Of a stretch of 64,000 bases of DNA, positions 49,457 through 60,174 are shown piece by piece. The notes under the pieces were generated by a model, which worked only from the letters and a program-made list of their open reading frames with translations, was not told the DNA's origin and did no database searches. This stretch comes from Siphonodentalium dalli (taxonomy: Eukaryota > Mollusca > Scaphopoda > Gadilida > Siphonodentaliidae): positions 118,841,509 through 118,905,508 of the forward strand of contig CP136068.1 in NCBI GenBank assembly GCA_032622095.1. Direction: 5' to 3'. The first letter of the stretch is position 1; every line of letters starts with the position of its first letter. Both the position numbers and the translations under genes were made by a program.

Positions 49457-49710
49457 CAAGCCTTGAAATAATGTGTCTGTCATTTACAGAATGAGGTCCC
49501 CAGAGGGTGAATTTAGTGATGCTACCCCGCATAGTGGGCTAGCATCACCAAATTCACCCTCTGGGAACCTCATTCTGCTGAGGTGTAAGCAGAATGAGGT
49601 CCCCAGAGGGTGAATTTCGTGATGCTAGCCCGCTATGCGGGGTAGCATCACTAAATTCACCCTCTGGGGACCTCATTCTGCAAATGACAGACACACTATT
49701 TCAAGGCTTG
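49457..49710. mobile_element. Double-hairpin hAT-type MITE, copy 4
   Basis: 254 bp, ends CAAGCCTTGAAATAATG and CAAGGCTTG, with a perfect duplication ATAATGTC (49449-49456, 49711-49718). The two hairpins are almost symmetric. Confidence 0.92.
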
Positions 49711-50059
49711 ATAATGTCACACCTGTGAATTACGTCCCTGGGGAGCGTGCGCGATCAGCTGCTCGGTGAATATTTTGTCACATATTATCTTTAGAATTAG
49801 CACAAAACAGATTAATCAATTGGTTTCTATGATTCGATAATTTCACCATGCACGGATCCCCTCGTGAATTATTTCAGGCAATCATTGAAACCAATTGATT
49901 ACTCTCTATATAATGGAAAGAGTATAAATTTGCCTACATACTCATCCCAATTTTACAACAAATTCACTTTGACATTCTGGTATGCAGTATCTAATTGCCG
50001 GTGATCAGATGGTTACAGTATGTAATTTCAGAGGAAGTGCATTGTGCTGTTTTGATAAT

Positions 50060-50251
50060 GGAGATCTGTTCCCATTGGGAGCCTTGCATATAAGAGAATG
50101 CAATGGCTTACAAGGTCAGGGTAAATATTGTTAGGACAATGTATTATCTTATATATGTGAGGCTCCCTATGGGAGACTCACATATATAAGAGAATACATT
50201 GGCCCAGGGTTTTCACAAAAATTCACAAAGCTCCAGTCATGGAAGGGTTAA
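50060..50251. mobile_element. TTAA MITE (family CATGACT), left-truncated
   Basis: Contains the hairpins ATATAAGAGAATGCAATGG and CACATATATAAGAGAATAC and the right end CTCCAGTCATGGAAGGGTTAA (TTAA 50248-50251). The left terminus is missing. Confidence 0.7.
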
Positions 50252-50460
50252 AGATCTCCCCGTAGCCGAATTGGTTAGGTGTCAGACACCATTGCAGTCT
50301 GGGCTAGACAAGGTTAGGCGATGGTTCGAACCCCAACATGGACTGATTTTTCAAGCTTGAGCCGAGTTTTGGGACATCTCAATGTGCCAATCTGATGGTA
50401 CATGTAACATGGCCGTTTTGATAAGAAATGATAATTTGTTTACACATATAAAACATGAAC
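50252..50460 (+). mobile_element. tRNA-derived SINE or degenerate tRNA
   Basis: TAGCCGAATTGG (50263-50274) fits a pol III A box and GGTTCGAACC (50323-50332) a B box. A CAGAC/GTCTG stem lies between, but its loop is too long and there is no good acceptor stem, so a functional tRNA is unlikely. The following ~110 bp would be the SINE body. No second copy was seen in the window. Confidence 0.45.
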
Positions 50461-50503
50461 TCATCGTAGTCACCAGTGACTCCACCCATTTTTTAAATGG
50501 GCA

Positions 50504-50894
50504 TTAACCCTTTACCCAACAGAAGGGCCCTGTGCCAATGCATTCTCTTATATATGCGAGTCGACCATAGGTCGCCTCGCATATATAAGAGAATGCATTG
50601 GCTTAACACATTAAAAATTATAAAATTGTTAAAGAATGTAAGAAAAAAATGGTAAAAAGTGTTAAAAAAAAGATTTTTTTAGGCCAATGCATTCTCTTAT
50701 ATATGCGAGGCGACCTATGGTCGACTCGCATATATAAGAGAATGCATTGGCACAGGGTATAACTGTAACTATCACAATGTGGTCAAGGAGCCGGTTCCAA
50801 TGATACCCATATTTGTATGGTTCTATTGAGACAGACCGAAGATATTTTAGGCTGTTGAAGCTTTATTTGGCCGGTTTGTTGGGTAAAGGGTTAA
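50504..50894. mobile_element. TTAA foldback MITE (family CCCTTTACCCAACA), complete copy
   Basis: TTAACCCTTTACCCAACA (from 50504) and TGTTGGGTAAAGGGTTAA (to 50894). The core has two long hairpins of ATTCTCTTATATATGCGAG, CGACCATAGGTCG and complements, separated by an A-rich spacer. Confidence 0.92.
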
Positions 50895-50965
50895 CATGTT
50901 GATTGCCAACTATGAGTTACCTATACTTTTTGCATGTAATTGAATGGGAGCTGGCACACAATGTG

Positions 50966-51202
50966 TTAACCATTTCATGATGGAAGCAATGTTAGTGCAG
51001 CATTAATGATCATGTGCTAGTGCATTCTCTTACGGTATATATGCCAGTCTCCCATAGGGAGCCTCACATATACAAGAGAATGTACTGGCTTACATGGTCA
51101 AGGTAAATATTTTTAGGCCAATGTATTCTCTTATATACGAGGCTCATTGGCACCTTCGGTTTCCGCAAAATTTCAGGAACCTCCAGTCATGGAAGGGTTA
51201 GT
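50966..51202. mobile_element. TTAA MITE (family CATGACT), near-complete copy
   Basis: Left TTAACCATTTCATGATGG; right CCTCCAGTCATGGAAGGGTTA, last base changed. The core has CATTCTCTTAC...TATATGCCAG hairpins. Confidence 0.8.
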
Positions 51203-51808
51203 CAGTGAATAAATAGAGAGTTCACCTGCAGGATGGTACGAAACCATCCAAATCACAGATGTGCTTGAATTTCATAAATCTCACTCCTTTTCTTCCAATC
51301 ATGAAGCTATGCTTGCCTCTGTAGTTATAAAAATGTTGTTGCATCACTGGTATTTGCAATTTTGTTACATTTTGTCTGCTCAATCTAGTCACAAGCAGTT
51401 TTATATCTTATACCATGACACAAATGTTCCACTTGAATAAGTTTGTAGAATTTGATATGGGTTAGTTGGTTTGACGCAGTGTGAAATTATAGTAAACAGC
51501 ATACTATATATTTATCACATGTCATCATCCATTTCATTACTGATTGGATTCTCCTATGCACCTAAAAAGTCCACATCGGAATATTATTCATTTGAACATG
51601 TGTTTCGTAAATACCAATGCAGAAGACAGAATTCCTTTCAGTCATTTGGAGGGAATGTTTTCTTAACAATTTCGGGCTAATCCATTCTGATCAGAGGTGA
51701 CTGTTTGACAAGACCATGTTTTATGCTGAAAATTGCTTCAAACTGTACATTATTCCAGCGAAAGCAATTATCTCTGCCTCGATTGATCCTTTTGCTGAAA
51801 TAATGTAC
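51203..51808. other. Unassigned intergenic DNA
   Basis: No gene. AATCCATTCTGATCAGAGG near 51680 resembles an AGGTACTCAAT-family end in part. Confidence 0.4.
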
Positions 51809-51816
51809 CGTTTGAA

Positions 51817-52069
51817 CAAGCCTTGAAATAGGGTGTCTGTCATTTGCAGAATGAGGTCCCCAGAGGGTGAATTTAGTGATGCTACCCCCGCATAGCGGGC
51901 TAGCATCACCAAATTCACCCTCTGGGAACCTCATTCTGCTGAGGTGTAAGCAGAATGAGGTCCCCAGAGGGTGAATTTGGTGATGCTAGCCCGCTATGCG
52001 GGGTAGCATCACTAAATTCACCCTGTGGGGACCTCATTCTTCAAATGACAGACACTATTTCAAGGCTTG
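51817..52069. mobile_element. Double-hairpin hAT-type MITE, copy 5
   Basis: Ends CAAGCCTTGAAATAGGG and CAAGGCTTG. Flanks CGTTTGAA (51809-51816) and AGTTTGAA (52070-52077) match 7 of 8. Minus-strand ORFs across it are shadows. Confidence 0.9.
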
Positions 52070-52251
52070 AGTTTGAAGCCATTATCCTGTACTGAATACT
52101 TTTAGAAACTGAATCGGATAATCAATTCAGGAAGGAATAAGTTAACAAGAAAAAGAGACGTCAACAAGAAGTTTGACATGTTCTGTACCAGTGATGAATC
52201 TGAAATACGATGAATTAATTCTTCACCACATTTGTAATTTCTTGTAACTTA

Positions 52252-55200
52252 CAGTAATGCCCTAAATAATCGACTCATTAAAGTCATTAGCTTCACTCCC
52301 GGTGGGTATATATTTCATGTCAGACAGAACTGTATCCGATATACCATAAGAAAGGTCATAAAAAACTAGAAATAAAACCCCAAGGTTGCATATTATTGAT
52401 GCGGTATTCGCCCCGTATTAAATTGTTGAAAACTGCGGTCAGAGTAAGAAATCTTCTCAGATACAACCACATTTTCGGCGCGAATCATCGCGTGGAGGTC
52501 ATGGAATTATATTCGGAAGAAATCGGAACCGCCCGAAAAACGACGATCGGCTGGCACACACGGTTAAGAGAACAGCCAAAACAATAGCCGACATGTCGAT
52601 AACCGAAAGTAGATTCAACAAAACACAAACTAGATAATGTGATTATGTCTTGATTTTTGCATCGATATCTCATGTTTTCTAATTGAAATGTCGAGAATTA
52701 ATTGGCAACTAACAAAGTGTACACACTGTGTATATGTTATATATGGATTGTTTGCAAATTTAGGCGTGAATGGGTATTCGTGCACAGCATGCAAAATACG
52801 ATTGGCACACCTCCGAACCGATCAGCTGATCCAGGTCGTCATGCTTCTCATCGATTGAAAATAAACAAATCGGGGAATTCCTGCCCTTCTTATCAAACGT
52901 CAACACATTTGGTCGAATTTAAGATGAAGTTATCTGCAATGGCATTATTGACTTATGTAAATGGAAATTATTAGCAATATTTCAAACGCAGAGAGTGCAT
53001 GAACCACCAATCGATCTACAAATTATAATAGCCCAATCGGGCTGAACTAGATCGATTGGTCTTCCTGGCATAGTGGTTGCTGCTGTAAGAGAGGGAACTC
53101 TAAATTTCTTAAATATTAAAATTTTGTTTGTTTTCAGATTTGTACAAGTTTATAATGAATATTACTAGTAAAAAAATATACCATTGTCTTTCATTAGTTT
53201 CAAAATAAATGAGAATTTTTTTTAATTGGTAGAAACAGCTGGTCGAAAGAACAATTTAGAGTACTCCCCTTATCCCAGATTCACTTTATAGTAGCTAATT
53301 ACACTTAAGCATAAATTATTTATGCTTAAGCATAATTAACTTACGATCAGCGTAATACATTTGAATTACGCTTGAGTGTTATTGGGTTCATCAGCTATCT
53401 CACCTCTATGGGAGGAAGCCAAATTAACATTTAATAAATAATTGAGCTAAAGCCCCCCCCCCCAATCAAGGAATCTCTAATTACACTTAAGTGCAATAAG
53501 AATATTTCTTATCGCGCTTAAGTGCAATAAGAAGATTCCTTATTGCGCTTAGAGATTCCTTATTGCGCTTAAGTGAAATACGATATTCCTTTTTGTGCTT
53601 AAGTGCAATAAGATATTCCTTATTGTGCTAACTGCTAAGCGCAATTAGATATTTCCTTATTGAACTTAATCGCAATTATATCTTCCCTTATTATATCGCT
53701 TAAGCTCAATTATATCGCTTAAGCTCTATTATTTATTAAATGTTAATTTGGCTCCCCATAATTATACCTCATGTATATTGGTATAACCTGATGTAGGTTA
53801 CTGGCATTAGTAATGCGGTTGCATCCATTTCAGCTTGAGGGGAGTTCAATGAGAGTGTATATGAATTACGTTTAAGCGTACTTCATTTACGCTTAAGCGC
53901 GGAACTCATTTACACTTAAGCATAATTAATATGAATAATGCTTAAGCAAATACCTAACTCCAACTGATTTCCTCTGTCTGAATAATTGAGTCCATCTCAT
54001 AGTATATGGGGGAGTCTAAACCGATGTTTGATTGATGTCTTATTGCCAGAGTAAATTTGAGTTTAGAGGAAATCGCATGGGAGACAGCCTTTTCAAATAT
54101 ATTATTTATTAGTGTAAATCAATTGCGCTCAAGCGCAAAAAATATGTGTCTAATAATATATTTGCGCTTTAGCATAAAATTGCCATAAATGTGATCTATT
54201 ATATGGGAGGCCCTTTTCACATTTATTATTTATTTACGCTTAAGCGCAAATAACCTCTATCATTTGCAATTAAGCAAATAGATCATATTTGCGCTTAAGC
54301 GCAAATCATTTGCACTTAAGCGCAAATAAAAATCAATATGCAATGATCCCCCCTGAATTAATTTTACATGGCACAGGCCTAAACACATCACTAAAGTTGA
54401 TATAGCCCCACCATATGAGGGAAACAATCCCCCAGAAACCCCAAGATCTGTTTTATGACCATGGAAATGATATAGATCTGTGTAGGATATGTCTCTTTTA
54501 TAAAATATACTATATCTCTGGGATGGCGACACAAATTCTTGGGGACAGGGATGCTGATATTATGAAAATAGGGGTTTTTCCCCAACTTCAAGTCAATGAG
54601 TACACCATATGAGGGAAGCAAACCCCAGTAACCCCTAATTCCCTATTTATGGCCATGGAAATGGTATATATCTGTGCAGGAGATAATAAAATATACATGA
54701 GCTCTGGGAGTGAGGCACCAAATCTTGGGACACCAGGGACAGAGATGCTGATATGCATATGGAAATATGTTTTTTCTTCAACTTCGAGTCTGTATGGGGC
54801 TATTACTATGGGCCCATGCTAATATAATATGAGATGGACTCAATCATTCACATCAGAGGGATGTAATGGAGTGTTAGGTATTTGCGCTTAAGCGCAAATA
54901 AATTGATAGACACATATTTGTGCTTAAGCGCAAATGATTTACGCTTAAGCACAAATATTTGCGCTTAATGATTTATGCTTAAGCACAAATATTTGCGCTT
55001 AAGCGCAAATAAATAATAAATGTGAAAAGGGCCTCCCATACTATTTCCGCTAAAGCGCATATGATTTGTATTTAAGTATAAATGATTTGCTCTTAAGTGC
55101 AAATGATTTACACTTAAGCGTAAATGATTTGCGGTTAAGCAGAATCAGAATAAATGTGAAAACGGCTTCTCGTATAATCGCTTAAGCATAATTCATTTAT

Positions 55201-56382
55201 GATTAAGTGTAATTAATCTATCAATGAAAATAAATGACCAGTGAGCTTAAGCGTAAATCAATTACGCTTAAGCACACTTTAATCAATTACGCTTAAGCAC
55301 ACTAGGCATAATTCTATTACTCATAGGAGTAATGCTTTATCTACATCATACGGTTAAGCGTAAGTGAAGTACGCTTTATATGTGTGCATTACACCTGAGT
55401 GTAATACATTACGCTTAATTGTAATTCACTTACGCTAATGTGCAATTAGCTAATACATGTGAAAAAGGCTTTCCATTATAGTTATCATCCATCAGAATGA
55501 ATAGTGCTTACTAAAGCTTGACAACAGAATTTGCCATTAAAAACATTTCATGGCCAATGAGCTAACAAATGTTCTGTACTGGCATATTGAATACCAATTA
55601 TTTGTACTATTGTACAGGTATAATGTAATTAAACAGTTTTGAGTTACAAAAGTAAGACAACTCTTTCTGCACGGTACTGTGCTTGCGGCCAGATTGATGT
55701 AAAAATTCGGTCAATGCGCTTACAATTTTCTATAAATAGTAACATTTTGGAATTATTACCTCTCGATCACTGTTCGATTATAATCTTTGCCACTAACTCG
55801 GCCAATGTTCTTCCGTTTGTGATTTCACGCAACAATTCCCTTTCTATTCCTTCCCTGTCGAATTGACCACCGATTGCGATGTCAATTTGTTTTTCGCTTT
55901 AATATTCTGATGTGCATGACGCTATTCCAGCGAACGGTCATCCTCCCTAGAAGCCATTTCTGAGAACGAAACCCGATTCAATCCCAATCGAGTCGGAAGT
56001 GCTCGGGCATTTCCGTGACTGCACAAGACAACGCATCGGTTTGTATTTTCGTGTTATTATGGTGAGATTAATCGGGACGATTGATGAATATAAATAGTTA
56101 GCCGAATGGCCGTATAATGTGTACAAACTGACTTCAGGATGGGGGATTTCGTGTATCTGAGTTATTTTATTCACTCTTCCCACAGAATGACGCAGGGAAC
56201 TCAATTGTGAGGTTCAATTTACGTTTCACATCACTTTAACCACAGCAGAATTATGGGTAATTTTTCAGGATTTAGTCGGAAATATGGCTTGTTGCCATTC
56301 ATCGGAAAGCTCTCAGCTAAATCCTGAAAAATTACCCATAATTCTGCTATCGTTAAGGAGTCGATTATTTAGGGCATTACTG
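52252..56382. mobile_element. 4.1-kb TA-flanked pogo/mariner-like element
   Basis: Both ends are CAGTAATGCCCTAAATAATC (identity continues five more bases), flanked by TA (52250-52251, 56383-56384). Short protein-like islands remain: RVRNLLRYNHIFGANHRVEV on plus (52396-52587) and QFDREGIERELLREITNGRT on minus (~55770-55880). Neither is recognised nor complete. The middle third is the CTTAAG palindrome field. The right subterminal region shares sequence with the element at 1-648. The superfamily is inferred from TA and the terminus only. Confidence 0.75.
53290..55340. repeat. Field of CTTAAG-centred near-palindromes
   Basis: About two dozen exact CTTAAG cores sit within 12-20-bp inverted repeats such as TTTGCGCTTAAGCGCAAA, TTATGCTTAAGCATAA, ATTACGCTTAAGCGTAAT-like forms and CACTTAAGTG, plus many imperfect ones. 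The field is arranged in inverted blocks: GGGAGGCCCTTTTCACATTT (54187-54250) opposite AATGTGAAAAGGGCCTCCCA (55018-55040), and GGAGGAAGCCAAATTAACAT (53410) opposite TTAATTTGGCTCCCC (53741). A ~195-bp direct repeat (CACCATATGAGGGAA at 54409 and 54603) lies in the centre. Confidence 0.85.
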
Positions 56383-56384
56383 TA

Positions 56385-56787
56385 TGTTTTATTGATGGTA
56401 CATGTATATCAATTTGTAAATTAATCACATATATTTATTGTGGAAATAAATTTTCCAAATCGACCTATTTCGGTATTGATGTCTTGAAAATAAATGGGGT
56501 TCTTTCCAATTGGGAAGTAATGATTAGGTAGGATTTGATAATTTATTAAATAATGATTTAGACATAATTAACAAGACATAATTGATTCACATACATGATA
56601 AGGCAAACATGAATTTAATTTTATAGTAGGCCCATATGATGGGCAAAGCTTCAGAGAGGTTCAGCAAAATCACAAATGGCAGTTACGATTAGTTAGTCTT
56701 CGTTAAACTTTATGTAGAGCCATAAACACGTTTGCAAAAGGACGACGAGCAGTATTGAACACAGTAACACATGCTAATACTTTGCAT
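56385..56787. other. Unassigned intergenic DNA
   Basis: AT-rich, no gene or repeat end recognised. Confidence 0.45.
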
Positions 56788-56957
56788 ACAAATTCACCCT
56801 CTGGGAACCTCATTCTGCTGAGGAGTAAGCTGAATGAGGTCCCCAGAGGGGTGAATTTGGTGATGCTAGCCCGCTATGTGGGGGGTAGCTAGCATCACTA
56901 AATTCACCCTCTGGGGACCTCATTCTGCAAATGACAGACACCCTATTTCAAGGCTTG
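56788..56957. mobile_element. Double-hairpin hAT-type MITE, copy 6, left-truncated
   Basis: Starts inside the first hairpin (AAATTCACCCTCTGGG) and is complete to the right end CAAGGCTTG. About 85 bp of the left side are missing. Confidence 0.85.
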
Positions 56958-57112
56958 AATCAGAGTAAGTACAATGTTTGCAGTAATTGGCCAATTGAGG
57001 ATACTTGGTATCAGGTTTGATAAGCGAAGGCTATATTGAAATGAAGTTTTTGATACAAAAGTAATAAGTTGGGATCCTATTTGTAGTGTTGGTTAGGACC
57101 TCAAGGCTGCAG

Positions 57113-57467
57113 ATAACCTTTTGAGTGCCAGGTCCGATTTTTGTATCAACCCATATACAATTTTAATATTTTTTTCAATTTTAATATTTTTTTCTTATAT
57201 TCTTTAACATACTTATTTTGTAGGTTTAGTGCCAGGGAATCTTACATTTTTCATGGGCATCAAACTTATTACTATGAATACTTGGGGATAGTTTTGAGTT
57301 GTAACATGCTCCTAAGGTTTTATCCAGTTGTTTTTAAATTCGCCATAGCATGTTTTAAGCATACCCAAAAACATTCACCCCAAAAAAAAACCATAAAAAA
57401 AAAGGGCTGATTTTACAGACCATAAATTAGGGCCGATGAGATCGGCCCCTGGCACTGAAAGGGTTAA
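57113..57467. mobile_element. TTAA-type element (family CCCTTTCAGTGCCAGG)
   Basis: The left end, ATAACCTTTTGAGTGCCAGG, is a degenerate inverse of the right end CCTGGCACTGAAAGGGTTAA (TTAA 57464-57467). AT-rich interior, no credible ORF. Confidence 0.7.
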
Positions 57468-57689
57468 AACATCTATAACTTAACTGTGATTGAAACTGCT
57501 AATAATGATTTTGCAAAACATCTCTACTGGTCGCAAACTCAATAACAGTTAACAGTAAGGATTATATTAGGGTCCCTAGACTGCATTTGACTTAAAATAA
57601 TTGCATCATGCTGAAGGCTTTTGTTATATTATAATAAAAATAAAAAATCTTGACATTTAGGTCTCGCTGCCCTCTGCTTGCTCACCAGT

Positions 57690-58481
57690 GACCAATTTTC
57701 GCAATCATGATTTGCATCCTATGTATTTTGCAGATAATGGAATAAAATGTAGTAATGGTCTCATTTTCGACCTAATGGATAAATGCGAACAGAACAACAT
57801 ACCTGGCTTAACCCATCGATTTTGAAAAAGCTTTTGATTCTTTGGAATGGAGTTACATGGAAAAATGTTTGAAATTCTTTAAATTCGGACCAGATATTAT
57901 TAGTTGGGTTAAAACATTCTACACAGACAGTTTTAGTTATATTATTAACAATGGGAATTTATCCGAAAGATTAGATATACACAGAGGTGTGAGACAGGGA
58001 GACCCTTTATCACCGTATCTGTTCATCCTGGCTGTGGAGACTCATAGCGCATCAATTAAACACAACCCAGACATAAAAGGTATACAAATCAATGGATCAG
58101 AATTCGTAATATCACAATATGCAGATGATATGACCCTGTTCCTTGGGGATGACTCACAATCCTTGAACGAAGCGTTTAATACAATTCGAAAATTCTCACA
58201 AATATCAGGTCTGAAGGCTAATTTTGAAAAAACACAAGTATTATGGATTGGATCGAAACGGGGCTGTGCTGAAAAAATAAGAACAGAAGAACCTGTTATA
58301 TGGAACCATTCAAACTCTGTAACCATTCTTGGTTCTTGGTATAGAATTTAATCTGTTCAATTAAAACTATATTGAAAACAACTACCGGACAAAATTGCAA
58401 AAAATGGAAAATCTTCTGAATGACTGGTCATTCAGGCAGTTATCTCTCATTGGAAAAACAACTGTAATAAAGACCCTAGCA
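57690..58481 (+). pseudogene. L1/Tx1-like non-LTR reverse transcriptase fragment
   Basis: Reads NGLIFDLMDKCEQNNIPGL, shifts frame, then IDFEKAFDSLEW (RT motif A, catalytic Asp), RGVRQGDPLSPYLFIL (motif B), QYADDMTLFL (motif C, YADD) and ISGLKANFEKTQVLWIGSKR. It shifts again near 58330 and continues NDWSFRQLSLIGKTTVIKTL before stopping at the TTAA MITE. At least two frameshifts and loss of both ends make it dead. The catalytic Asp residues are intact. Clade is assigned from remembered motifs only. Confidence 0.88.
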
Positions 58482-58758
58482 TAGGTCGCCTCGCATATAT
58501 AAGAGAATGCATTGGCCTAAAAAAAATCTTTTTTAACACTTTTTACCATTTTGTCTTACATTCTTTAACAATTTTATAATTTTTTCTTACATTTTTTAAC
58601 AATTTTAATAATATTTTTCTACATTCTTTGACAATTTTATCATTTTTAATATGTGTTAAGCCAATGCATTCTCTTATATATGCGAGGCGACCTATGGTCG
58701 ACTCGCATATATAAGAGAATGCATTGGCACAGGGCCGTTCTGTTGGGTAAAGGGTTAA
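58482..58758. mobile_element. TTAA foldback MITE (family CCCTTTACCCAACA), left-truncated
   Basis: Starts ATAGGTCGCCTCGCATATAT directly against the reverse transcriptase fragment and ends TGTTGGGTAAAGGGTTAA (58755-58758). Closely similar to 50504-50894 but lacks the left terminus. Confidence 0.85.
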
Positions 58759-58920
58759 CAGCATAAGAACCAAAGAACTATTTCTTTATCTACTGCAGTC
58801 TGGTTTGCCCAAATCATGAATACTAATGTGCTTCCTTGGACTCATAAATGCATGGGCGTCATTGAAGAGAAATGACACTTGTTCTACACAAAGGACAAAT
58901 TTTGTGTGATGGATAAATAA

Positions 58921-59070
58921 AATATGTAGCTATAAAATGGTGTCGCTTAAAATGTTTATGTCTGCAAGGCAGATTTGGCATCTATTGGAGTTGGTAGAGC
59001 CTTGCACAATAGATACTAAAAAACCCTCACGGACATAAACAGTTTCAGCAATGGCACTAGCTACATATTC
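58921..59070. repeat. Foldback hairpin (~50-bp arms)
   Basis: AATATGTAGCTATAAAATGG...TGTTTATGTCTG at the left pairs with CGGACATAAACAG...GCACTAGCTACATATT at the right, with mismatches. Probably a MITE, unassigned. Confidence 0.6.
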
Positions 59071-59751
59071 TAAATGTTTGACATGTTCAGCGAGATGTAC
59101 GAAACGTGTGTACTATACACATGTATATCCAGGGGGATATACATAATAAAATCTTGTTTGTTCTTTTGTAACAATACATTGCTGGTGTACTCATATGGCG
59201 CTTTTAGGTGATAAGTTGTCTGCATCAGTTGATAACACAATGATCGTCTTATATGCCTGCACACCAGGACTGTGTGGTCAGAATGCAGGAACGTTTTCAT
59301 TGAATGTATATGACGTGTATGTAACTGCACCAGCAATCAAAATGCCGAAAGCGAAAATAATGTGCAAAACCCAAAATGAAATTAGTGTCTATTTCCGCTA
59401 CTGACCAACCATGTGAACCAACAGCAACATCGACTTTGCAATATAAACCATTAATATCAATGCCAATCTAACACCCCAGGTTAGGAAATGATGATCGTAT
59501 TAAATAATCACTTCCATAACATGCAATGGGAGGCCGTGGATAGAGGCACTATGGCACAATACACAAGCAATACTTCGCGTGTGCACTGCTTGAGTATTTT
59601 CCGCGGATACAAGCACGAGTATAATAAACAAACTTCACACATCTCGCCGCTTGTGAATGATGCAGCTCAGGGTTACTAACATTCCACAAGCCTCAATGAA
59701 CACATCCTTGTTCAAACATATTTCAGTGACGTAAGGAATGAATTTCCACAT
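59071..59751. other. 3' flank of CAPN7, possible ancestral 3' UTR
   Basis: No recognisable repeat or conserved ORF. Before the MITE inserted, this sequence (read on the minus strand) followed the CAPN7 stop codon directly. I found no canonical AATAAA on the minus strand. Confidence 0.4.
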
Positions 59752-59759
59752 TTACTGCA

Positions 59760-60174
59760 CAAGCCTTGAAATAGTGTGTCTATCATTTGCAGAATCAGGT
59801 CCCCAGAGGGTGAATCTATCCCGCATAGAGGGCTAGCACCACAAAATTCACCCTCTGGAACCTCAATCAGCTTAGGCCTCAACTGCTATGAGGGACCTAG
59901 GATAAGATTAAAGTTCCCCAGTTGAGGTTAGTGATGTTCACCCATCAGTCACCTGGATTATGCAATTTATCTTCTGAAAATTAGGGGATATAGAAACTGA
60001 ACAGAAGGGAAAAGTAACTAAAAACAATGTTAATTTGAGACTATAGATACTTCCCAGAAGATGAGGCCTAAGCAGAATGAGGTTCCAAGAGGGTTATATT
60101 TGGTGATGCTAGCCCACTATATTCACCCTCTGGGGACCTCATTCTGCAAATGACAGACACAATTTCAAGGCTTG
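59760..60174. mobile_element. Double-hairpin hAT-type MITE, copy 7 (long form), abutting the CAPN7 stop
   Basis: 415 bp, ends CAAGCCTTGAAATAGTG and CAAGGCTTG, perfect duplication TTACTGCA (59752-59759, 60175-60182). It has the ~200-bp core (CCTCAACTGCTATGAGGGAC...) that is missing from the short copies. The right duplication contains the CAPN7 stop. Confidence 0.92.

Noticed and set aside
50252-50340. Functional tRNA gene
   Set aside because: The acceptor stem does not pair and the anticodon-like loop is too long.
59195-59404. 69-aa plus-strand ORF as an extra gene
   Set aside because: No conserved motif or splice context; short enough for chance.
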